Positions 7,365 to 12,684 of a stretch of DNA of 12,684 bases are shown here, piece after piece. Numbering within the stretch: the stretch's first letter is position 1; each line of letters opens with the position of its first letter. The notes under the pieces are model-generated. The model did not search any database. It saw nothing but the letters and a program-made list of their open reading frames with translations, and was not told where the DNA came from. The stretch is taken from positions 1 through 12,684 of the forward strand of contig JALOLM010000021.1 of assembly GCA_025455985.1 (NCBI GenBank), written 5' to 3'. Position numbers and translations under genes: made by a program. Origin of the DNA: Candidatus Nanopelagicales bacterium. GTDB lineage: Bacteria; Actinomycetota; Actinomycetes; S36-B12; UBA10799.

Positions 7365-8566
7365 CGGAACTCGACCTGGGCCTGAAGGTGGGCGTGCGGC
7401 GGCTGCTGTGGAGCATGGGATTCAGCACACGGCTCGACGTCGAGCTGCGCGGCGACGGTCGCACCGGAAGGGGAGGGAGTGCGCCGGAGACCTTCACGGA
7501 CCTCGACGTGTTGGGCGTGGCGATGGCCCCCGGCTACCGGCTCTCCACCACCATTGCCGACTGCAAGTCCGGTCGCCGGGACAAGCCGACCGCACGGATG
7601 CTGTGGGCACGCGGCGTGGCCGACCTGTTCGGGGCTGACGACGTCATGCTCGTCCGGGAGCACGAAGTCAACGACGCCACCCGGCAGCTGTCGAGTCGAC
7701 TCGGCATCACGGTCCTCACGTCGGCCGACCTCGTCAGGATGCAGGAACTCCACGGTCAGCCACTAACCAACCCGACTGGCCCGTTGAGTCTCCTGTTCGA
7801 CCGGGCCAGCGTGGCCTCGAATTTGGCGGCCTACACCGGGCTGGACAAGCGACTCAACCCTCTCTTGGAGTATCGCTCCTTCGACTATTGGGTCTACGAC
7901 CAACATCGCAATCCCGTCCAGATGGTGGCCCACCTTCGCGACGCCTCGAAGTGGCTCAACAGCAAGGACCCCATCCACCTGGGGCTCTTCTTTGATCTGG
8001 CTTGGCTCTACCTGCTGTCCATGGTGCGGGTAACCGAGCACATGCGCGGAGCGTTTCTCCAAGACCCCGACCGCGGCCTCCAGGAATACCTGTTCGGAGG
8101 GGCAACTGGGCTGCAGGAGAAGAGGCAGACTGCGGAGCTGCTTCAGAGCTTGAGGCCGGCAGGTGCCCGGGAGATGTCCCACCTTCCGGACTACTACCCC
8201 CAACTGCGCGAGCTCGCCACCAGGCTGCTCCGGCGGCCGGGCTCCATGCAGGCTGCACTCCGGCACACCGAGGCGATGTCCGCCCTCGCCGCCGCCAAGG
8301 CAAGGGTCCCGCTGGTCGAGGCATTCGGCGCCGACTACGACAACATTGCCGCCAAGCTCGTGGCAGATGTGTGCGGGTTCCTCGTCGCAGCAGCAGATCT
8401 CGTCCCTGAGTTCCGCACCCATGCCCGCGCCTATCTTCTCGCCGAGCCCGTTGCTGCCGCTCTGCCCGCATCATCAGCGCCTGTCGGCGGCAGCCCCACG
8501 CCAGATAGGGGGGCGGGCGAGGCGCCGCCAACAGGCGCTGATGGTGGCCAACCCACATTGATCTGA
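7361..8566 (+). CDS. Probable PD-(D/E)XK (Mrr/HJC-like) nuclease-domain protein with helical C-terminal domain
   Basis: 401-aa protein starting at GTG 7361, which shares four bases with the previous stop. Residues 5-125 match the order of a restriction-endonuclease-like fold. A first helix (LGLKVGVRRLLWSMGF) leads to a strand (TRLDVELRG). D49 follows in TDLDVLGV and D67-C-K69 in TIADCKSG, so the catalytic pattern is D-x17-D-x-K, with Asp in the usual Glu place. Then come a helix with GADDVMLV, and TRQLSSRLGITVLTSADL, as in Mrr and Holliday-junction resolvase-like families. Residues 140-365 are mostly helical and unrecognised. The last 35 residues are rich in Pro, Gly and Ala and probably disordered. 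The fold assignment rests on motif reading, not a search. It may cut DNA or RNA in a defence or mobile-element context; a structural, inactive domain cannot be excluded. Confidence 0.75.
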   Translation: MTELDLGLKVGVRRLLWSMGFSTRLDVELRGDGRTGRGGSAPETFTDLDVLGVAMAPGYRLSTTIADCKSGRRDKPTARMLWARGVADLFGADDVMLVREHEVNDATRQLSSRLGITVLTSADLVRMQELHGQPLTNPTGPLSLLFDRASVASNLAAYTGLDKRLNPLLEYRSFDYWVYDQHRNPVQMVAHLRDASKWLNSKDPIHLGLFFDLAWLYLLSMVRVTEHMRGAFLQDPDRGLQEYLFGGATGLQEKRQTAELLQSLRPAGAREMSHLPDYYPQLRELATRLLRRPGSMQAALRHTEAMSALAAAKARVPLVEAFGADYDNIAAKLVADVCGFLVAAADLVPEFRTHARAYLLAEPVAAALPASSAPVGGSPTPDRGAGEAPPTGADGGQPTLI

Positions 8567-8574
8567 AACGCGCG

Positions 8575-8601
8575 TCGGGTCCGACAATCACTTCGAAGTG
8601 G
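8575..8601. terminator. Two adjacent inverted repeats after the nuclease gene
   Basis: GTCGG-GT-CCGAC (8575-8586) is followed 3 bp later by the perfect palindrome CACTTCGAAGTG (8590-8601), starting 8 bp beyond the stop codon. Together they could act as a transcription stop. The palindrome could equally be a protein-binding site. No T-run is present. Confidence 0.3.
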
Positions 8602-8905
8602 CTCGCATACAGCCTGCGGTCCGCAACGGCCCGCAACAGCGCTGTCATTCAGGTGGCCCAGGCGTGCCGGTAGCCGCCGCCCGTCGTGTCGGTTTGGAGC
8701 CTAGACCCGTCAAGGAACGGTGTCGGCAGTATCGGGAGGGACCCTATCCCGACGCGTGGCGGGCCGGGCTCCGACAGCCGCTCTTGGGTGTCAGCGATCA
8801 CTCAGGGTGACTGACGACCGCCTGGGCCGGCCCTTCCGTCGACGCCCCACCAAGAGACACCCGGGCGCTCACACCCAGAAAGGGGCGGCGCCGGGTGAGT
8901 ATCGT

Positions 8906-8929
8906 GAACGAGGGCCTTTGGTCCCGTTC
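8906..8929 (+). promoter_or_regulatory. Leader hairpin upstream of the first Sel1 gene
   Basis: GAAC...GTTC, GGG...CCC and CC...GG pair around a TTT loop with small bulges, ending 69 bp before the ATG at 8999. It could be a structured 5' leader or the end of an upstream transcript. The sequence does not decide between them. Confidence 0.3.
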
Positions 8930-8985
8930 ATCTACATCCGCGACGGGTACAAGACCCAGCAGCAAACCGGCACTTCTGATACGAG

Positions 8986-8990
8986 GGGGA
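8986..8990 (+). promoter_or_regulatory. Ribosome binding site for the first Sel1 gene
   Basis: GGGGA, eight bases before ATG 8999, fixes this start. The same frame is open for 279 bp upstream but without repeat-like protein sequence. Confidence 0.65.
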
Positions 8991-8998
8991 ACGCCATC

Positions 8999-9538
8999 AT
9001 GACCGAGACCACAGACAGCGGCATCATGTTCCGGAACCGCGGACTGGCATCCGCCCGGTCCAAGGACTTCGCTACGGCAACTGAATGGTTCCGGCACGCC
9101 GCCGACCAGGGAGATGCGGTCTCCATGGAGCATCTGGGGACTTTCGCGCAGGCGGACGGCGACTGGGAAGGCGCCCGGGTCTGGTACCAGCGCGCGGCGG
9201 ACCTCGGCAACGCGGACGCGATGTGCTTCCTCGCGACGATGTGTCTGGGTGACGGGGACGAGGGGGCTGCCGCAGCCTGGTCCCGGCGTGCAGCCGACCA
9301 AGGGCACACCACCGCCATGTTCACCCTTGCTGCTGACGCCCAGCTCGACGGTGACTGGGAGGCCGCCCGGGACTGGCACCAGCGTGCCGCCGACCTGGGC
9401 CACCCGGGAGCCATGTGGGGACTGGGTCTCATCGCCCTGAACCGGGACGGCGACCGGGAGGCCGCCCGCGCCTGGTTCCAGCGGGGCGCCGACCTGGGGC
9501 ACGCTGGCGCGACGGTGGCGTTGCGCAACCTCGGCTGA
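8999..9538 (+). CDS. Short Sel1/TPR-like repeat protein
   Basis: 179-aa protein made almost entirely of alpha-alpha repeats. Five units begin WFRHAADQG, WYQRAADLG, WSRRAADQG, WHQRAADLG and WFQRGADLG, each followed by xxAMxxLG and a GD turn. The period is 32, 32, 32 and 33 residues, shorter than the 36 or more of classical Sel1 repeats. Such repeats form a curved protein-binding surface and carry no catalysis. There is no signal peptide or membrane segment, so it is probably cytosolic. The start is set by GGGGA at 8986. It is followed 81 bp later by a longer gene with the same repeats, most likely a paralogue in the same transcript. The binding partner is unknown. The assignment to the repeat class is secure; any biological role is not. 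Confidence 0.85.
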   Translation: MTETTDSGIMFRNRGLASARSKDFATATEWFRHAADQGDAVSMEHLGTFAQADGDWEGARVWYQRAADLGNADAMCFLATMCLGDGDEGAAAAWSRRAADQGHTTAMFTLAADAQLDGDWEAARDWHQRAADLGHPGAMWGLGLIALNRDGDREAARAWFQRGADLGHAGATVALRNLG

Positions 9539-9607
9539 CCTCCGAGAGCCGAACGACTGGCAGATCAACGGCACACCCAGGCATGGTGTCCATTGCTTGT
9601 GATGAGG

Positions 9608-9612
9608 AAGGA
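9608..9612 (+). promoter_or_regulatory. Ribosome binding site for the second Sel1 gene
   Basis: AAGGA, seven bases before ATG 9620, favours this start over the in-frame TTG, GTG and ATG codons at 9593-9604. Confidence 0.65.
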
Positions 9613-9619
9613 ACAACCA

Positions 9620-10945
9620 ATGACCGGACCGTCGAGCGAATCGGACGGACTTTGGGAACTTGGGCTGAGGTCATATCGGGGCGATGACCTTGCCGGCGCA
9701 CGCACGTGGTGGACCCGCGCCGCCGAGCTCGGCCACTCCGATGCCATGAACGAACTGGGAAGGTTGGCCAAGAACGGTGGCGACCTGTCCACCGCTCGGA
9801 CCTGGTACCAGCGAGCCGCCGACCACGGCAACTCCGACGCCATGTTCAACCTTGGGCTCACAGCCCAACAGTCCGGTGACCTTGCCGGTGCGCGCATCTG
9901 GTATCGGCGGGCCGCCGACCTGGGTGACACCGATTCGATGAGAGCCCTCGGGTTGTTCGCGATGCAGAACGGGGAGGATGACGTGGCCCTGGATTGGTGG
10001 AGCCGCGCAGCCGCCCTTGGCGACGCCGATTCGATGACCGCCATCGAACTGTACGCCGCCCACCTCGGTGACGCGGACACGTGGCGCCAGCGTGCCGGGG
10101 AGGCCATGTTCAAGTTCGGGGCGCGGGCTGCGGCGTCTGGTGACCGGGACACCGCCCTGGGTTGGTACCGGCGCGCAGCCGATCAGGGTATCGGCATGGC
10201 CATGTATGGCGTGGCGGTCATGGCTGAGCAGGACGGCGACCGTTTCACGGCACGCACCTGGTTCCAGCGGGGCGTCGACCTCGGCGATGACGCCAGCCTG
10301 CTGTGCATGAACGAGCTGGGGCGGCTCGCCAAGGAGGACGGCGACCTGCTCGCCGCCCGCACCTGGTTCCAGCGGGCCGCCGACCTCGGCGACGACGAAG
10401 CCACGCGCGAGCCCAGGGAACTACCCACCGTGGAGGTGGACTCCGGGCCGAGCCCGGCATCCCCGGTAGTGCCGGCGCAGGTATCGGGGAGCGTCGAGAC
10501 CGCCACAAGTCTCGGGGTAGCGACCAACACGGCGGGCAGTGTCCCTTCCTCCGTGACAGCACCGACCGGACGGGCGAGCGACATCGCCGCCGAAGCCGTC
10601 GACATCTCCGACCCCTTCCAACGGTCCGTGTCGCTTTCGGAATCCGCTGAGGCGTTGGCCGCCGATGGGGACGGGCCTGACGCCCGCGAGGTCGCCAACC
10701 GGGCCCGCGGCACCGCCGACACGATCGCTGACCCCGCCAATCGGACTGAGGCGCTGGCCCGGGCTGCTGAAGCGTTGGCCGCCGCGGGCGATGAGCCTGC
10801 TGCCCGCAAGGCCGCGAACCGGGCCCACTACACCGCCAACACGATCAACGATCCAGCGCAACGCCGGGATGCGCGGCTGCGGGTCGCCTCGGTGCTGGGC
10901 GGGATAGCCGCGGGACGATCGAGCGCCCGGCAACCCCAGGGCTGA
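9620..10945 (+). CDS. Sel1/TPR-like repeat protein with a C-terminal array of 40-aa repeats
   Basis: 441-aa paralogue of the preceding gene. Residues about 20-265 hold eight Sel1-like units starting WWTRAAELG, WYQRAADHG, WYRRAADLG, WWSRAAALG, WRQRAGEAM, WYRRAADQG, WFQRGVDLG and WFQRAADLG. Units 4 and 5 are shortened (about 29 and 27 residues; unit 5 lacks the DLG turn), and unit 7 is stretched to 35. A Pro/Ser/Thr/Val-rich linker of about 60 residues follows. The C-terminus has three copies of a 40-aa helical repeat with I-x-DP-xxR, AEALAAxGD and ARxxANRA: ISDPFQRS, IADPANRT and INDPAQRR, the last diverging at its end. No catalytic motif, signal peptide or membrane span is visible. It is probably a scaffold or adaptor, co-transcribed with the 179-aa paralogue. 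A hairpin follows the stop by 6 bp. Confidence 0.85.
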   Translation: MTGPSSESDGLWELGLRSYRGDDLAGARTWWTRAAELGHSDAMNELGRLAKNGGDLSTARTWYQRAADHGNSDAMFNLGLTAQQSGDLAGARIWYRRAADLGDTDSMRALGLFAMQNGEDDVALDWWSRAAALGDADSMTAIELYAAHLGDADTWRQRAGEAMFKFGARAAASGDRDTALGWYRRAADQGIGMAMYGVAVMAEQDGDRFTARTWFQRGVDLGDDASLLCMNELGRLAKEDGDLLAARTWFQRAADLGDDEATREPRELPTVEVDSGPSPASPVVPAQVSGSVETATSLGVATNTAGSVPSSVTAPTGRASDIAAEAVDISDPFQRSVSLSESAEALAADGDGPDAREVANRARGTADTIADPANRTEALARAAEALAAAGDEPAARKAANRAHYTANTINDPAQRRDARLRVASVLGGIAAGRSSARQPQG

Positions 10946-10950
10946 CCGGC

Positions 10951-10968
10951 GCCCACCCGGTGGTGGGC
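10951..10968 (+). terminator. GC-rich hairpin just after the second Sel1 gene
   Basis: A perfect 7-bp stem GCCCACC/GGTGGGC with a CGGT loop starts 6 bp beyond the stop. There is no T-tract, but its position and strength suit a transcription terminator of the actinobacterial, U-less kind. Confidence 0.55.
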
Positions 10969-11076
10969 TGCTCACACGCACAGTCGACCCGGAGAAAACC
11001 GCTTCCCGGGGGTCAGCGCCATGACCCAACTGCCTGCCGATTGGGCGTTGGACGGTCGACTGCACCTGAACCACAG

Positions 11077-11093
11077 GCACGTCCACGACGTGC
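11077..11093. repeat. Inverted repeat GCACGTC-CAC-GACGTGC
   Basis: Seven base pairs are perfectly symmetric around a 3-base centre. It could be a regulator-binding site or a hairpin; no gene start lies close enough to assign it. Confidence 0.4.
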
Positions 11094-11211
11094 ACCTTGC
11101 CTGGATCCAGCAAGATGCGAACACCTCGGCCAGCGTCGGGCACCGGGCGGCGACAGCAAGTGAGCCTTACCCTCAATCCACCGGGTGGCGGGTGGGTTGT
11201 TCGGGTCGTGA

Positions 11212-11739
11212 GTGCGGAAATGCCCTGCTGGTGGGCAGTATGGGGATTGCGACGTCTACAAACTTGCGATCCAGAAGGGCATCTCCGGGATGCAGCTGTG
11301 CCATACCCCTGCCGCGCTGTTTGCAGTGTTCGATGAGCCGAATCTGATCGCTCGCGCGGGGCTGGTCCCCGCGGTCGCGTTGGCTGACCGGATCGGGCTG
11401 CGGGATCTGGCTGACTAGCGGCTGACGGTGCCCGGATCGAAAGGCACGGCCGGGGCCAAGGTGATGTCGCTGGTGGCCGGGATGCTGGCCGGCGCGGACA
11501 GCATCGATGACATGGAGCTGCTGCGCCACGGCGCCATGGACAAGGTGTTCGACCGGGTGCGGGCACCCTCAACCCTGGGTACGTTCCTGCGCGGGTTCAG
11601 GTTCGGGCACGTGCGCCAGTTCGACGCGGTGGCCGCACGGGCGCTGATCTGGTTGGCCGTGGTCGTGCCCGGGATCCTCGCCGGGTCCGGTGGGGTGGTG
11701 ATGCTGGACATCGACGACACGGTCAAGCCGGTGTTCGGA
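11212..11739 (+). mobile_element. Partial IS1380-family insertion sequence (left part only)
   Basis: The remnant includes the transposase pseudogene and probably some leader DNA upstream of it, with a small inverted repeat at 11221-11237. The left limit is uncertain because no terminal inverted repeat was recognised. The right limit is set where protein similarity to IS1380 transposases stops (after DIDDTVKPVFG). The downstream half of the element, including its right end, is absent. Confidence 0.6.
11290..11739 (+). pseudogene. IS1380-family transposase, N-terminal fragment with in-frame stop
   Basis: The reading frame encodes the N-terminal third of an actinobacterial IS1380-type (DDE) transposase. 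It opens MQLCHTPAALFAVFDEPNLIARAGLVP, followed later by SLVAGMLAGADSIDDMELLRHG, RAPSTLGTFLRGFRFGHVRQ and the first catalytic region VMLDIDDTVKPVFG. Codon 43 (11416-11418) is TAG, in the same frame as the following codons, so a single nonsense change separates two otherwise continuous pieces. Similarity stops near 11739, where the family continues with a Gly/Tyr-rich stretch (typically GAGYGYSG). A full-length member is about 450 aa, so most of the DDE domain is missing. It cannot be active by itself. Confidence 0.88.
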
Positions 11740-12374
11740 TCATTTGTGAATGTAGGCTGCCGAATGTGGACGAGCGCGAGCACGTTTCTTGGGTCCAATC
11801 TCGACTCCTACACGGTGCTCTACCAAGCGACTCCGGCACACAAACTCAGCAAAGGCTCGGTGCCGTCGAAGTCCTGATGGAGCTCCTCCTTGCGGGTATC
11901 GACCCGCAGGAAGCCACCGTTTCGCGTTTCCTCGCTCTCGCCAGCACCCACAGGGACTGGCGCGAAGACGCGGGCATGGAAGTGGTACTCAACCTAGTTG
12001 AGCGAGGAATGGCAGGCGAGGGGGTACCGAAGGAGTCCCTTTGGGTATTCCGGATCAGTGGGACATTTGCCCCGCCGAATCCGACCTTCAAGGACTATCT
12101 AAACTCGGACATCCTCGGGGCACACCAAGCCGAGGCGCACGCATCACAGGCCGTGTATTGGCTCGTGTCTCTCATGCGCTCAACTGCTCCGAGTGGTGCG
12201 TGGCATCGAGTCGGAGTTGGGCTGACAAAGGCCACAGAGACCAACAGTGGGGCGCTCGAATCTGCGCTCGAGCTGCTGCCTTCGGAGGCCTCGCTCGGAT
12301 CGATAGTTCGGCGCCAACTCCCGATTGCGAAGATCATCGGCATCTATAACGAGTTGTCCCAACGCGTGTTCTAG
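11740..12374 (+). CDS. ORF of unknown function abutting the IS remnant, possibly 5'-truncated
   Basis: Protein-like frame ending at TAG 12372-12374. Possible starts are GTG 11766 (202 aa) and ATG 11878 (165 aa), neither with a good ribosome site; the frame is open back across the IS junction at about 11740. That suggests the C-terminal part of a gene whose 5' end was lost with the IS event. The product looks mostly helical (GAVEVLMELLLAGIDPQEATVSRFLALASTH, GMEVVLNLVERGMAGEGVP, AYWLVSL-like segment, SIVRRQLPIAKIIGIYNEL). No motif, signal peptide or membrane span was recognised. Third-position GC is lower than in hsdR or the Sel1 genes, so its origin may differ. A hairpin follows the stop. I mark it as a gene remnant of unknown role. 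Confidence 0.5.
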
Positions 12375-12684
12375 AATCGGTGCCGAAGGGTGCCATCCGT
12401 TCGGCCACCCAAGAAGGTCGCGGGGTTGATGCCCCACACCGCGAAGGACTGTCAAGCGCCGCCCAGCGCCACTCCACGTCGATGCACATCACCAGGGCGG
12501 CCGCCCGCCCGGCTTAACTCACCCAGCGTGACCGAGGCCGCGTCGGCCAATGCCCGAGTCTGGACTAACTGCCAATGTGTCGTTCTAGGGTGTAACTGGT
12601 GACTCTCTGTAGTCAGCGTTGGCTCGGTGAAGCGCGGATTGGCCGTCGACGAGTGGCCCTGGGACAGGGGTGCGATGATTGAGG
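12375..12684. other. Terminal region without a recognised gene
   Basis: 310 bp to the window edge. A short plus-strand frame at 12390-12602 has no ribosome site and an arbitrary composition rich in Pro, Ser and Cys. On the minus strand a few short protein-like stretches are broken by stops. Apart from the hairpin after the preceding ORF, nothing is supported. Confidence 0.5.
12379..12409 (+). terminator. Hairpin 5 bp after the ORF ending at 12374
   Basis: GGTGCCGAA pairs with TTCGGCCACC around a 12-base loop, with one bulged base on the right arm. There is no T-tract. The position directly after a stop supports a terminator role and indirectly supports the upstream ORF as a real gene end. 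Confidence 0.4.

Larger units (their letters stand above)
8567..8998. other. Long spacer upstream of the Sel1-repeat genes
   Basis: 432 bp with no credible gene: open frames crossing it lack ribosome sites and have arbitrary composition, and the frame of the next gene is preceded by non-coding-looking codons. It contains GTCGG/CCGAC (8575-8586), a perfect 12-bp palindrome (8590-8601) and a leader hairpin (8906-8929). It probably holds the end of the upstream operon and the promoter of the Sel1 pair. No tRNA was seen. Confidence 0.5.
10946..11289. other. Spacer between the Sel1 genes and the transposase remnant
   Basis: 344 bp without a convincing gene. A frame from 11021 (MTQLPADWALDG...) has no ribosome site and loses protein-like character as it enters IS sequence. 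The spacer holds a terminator-like hairpin (10951-10968), a 17-bp near-palindrome (11077-11093) and, close to the transposase, TGCCC/GGGCA (11221-11237). The last part probably belongs to the left end of the IS; I could not identify its terminal inverted repeat. Confidence 0.5.

Noticed and set aside
8720..8998. N-terminal extension of the first Sel1 protein
   Set aside because: The extension lacks repeat or domain character, and a good ribosome site marks ATG 8999.
10421..11572. 383-aa minus-strand open frame across the Sel1 3' end, spacer and IS fragment
   Set aside because: It runs antisense to two recognisable protein sequences, is Pro/Arg rich and has no ribosome site; a GC-driven spurious frame.
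12390..12602. 70-aa plus-strand open frame near the window end
   Set aside because: Low-complexity Pro/Ser/Arg/Cys composition, no ribosome site; it overlaps the hairpin after the previous ORF.
1..12684. CRISPR arrays and tRNA/rRNA genes
   Set aside because: No regularly spaced identical repeats outside the protein-coding Sel1 units, and no cloverleaf or rRNA-like stretch noticed. The Sel1 DNA periodicity (96-99 bp) is fully explained by protein repeats.

Overview
The window is high-GC DNA with dense, overlapping genes, GTG starts and an actinobacterial-type IS1380 transposase remnant. This points to a member of the Actinomycetota; I cannot name a genus. It looks like an accessory region: the 3' part of a type I restriction-modification (R-M) locus, a divergent four-gene cassette of mostly unrecognised genes, two tandem Sel1-repeat genes, and a decayed transposon next to an orphan ORF.

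Layout: 3-761 (+) is the C-terminal 252 residues of a type I specificity subunit HsdS, cut by the window edge. 761-3727 (+) is a complete type I restriction subunit HsdR, translationally coupled to hsdS. 3728-4122 is a non-coding convergent spacer with hairpins. 4123-5295 (-) is an XRE-HTH / ImmA-IrrE metallopeptidase regulator, and 5292-5942 (-) is an unrecognised 216-aa gene upstream of it, coupled by an ATGA overlap. About 140 bp of divergent regulatory DNA follows. 6084-7364 (+) is an unrecognised 426-aa protein with possible winged-helix segments. It overlaps by 4 bp (GTGA) with 7361-8566 (+), a 401-aa protein whose N-terminus looks like an Mrr/HJC-type PD-(D/E)XK nuclease domain. A 432-bp spacer leads to two Sel1/TPR-like genes, 8999-9538 and 9620-10945. 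The second also carries about three 40-aa repeats of another type at its C-terminus. 11290-11739 is an IS1380-family transposase fragment with one in-frame stop and no 3' part. It abuts an ORF of unknown function that ends at 12374. Nothing convincing lies in the last 310 bp.

How the genes may work together: HsdS and HsdR would act with an HsdM encoded upstream, giving sequence-specific restriction. The most interesting block is 4123-8566, two tightly coupled gene pairs sharing one divergent control region. One pair contains a peptidase-regulator of the ImmA type; the other pairs a possible DNA-binding protein with a probable nuclease. Beside a type I R-M locus this resembles an inducible defence or mobile-element stability module. 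That is inference from architecture, because neither unknown protein was recognised by family.
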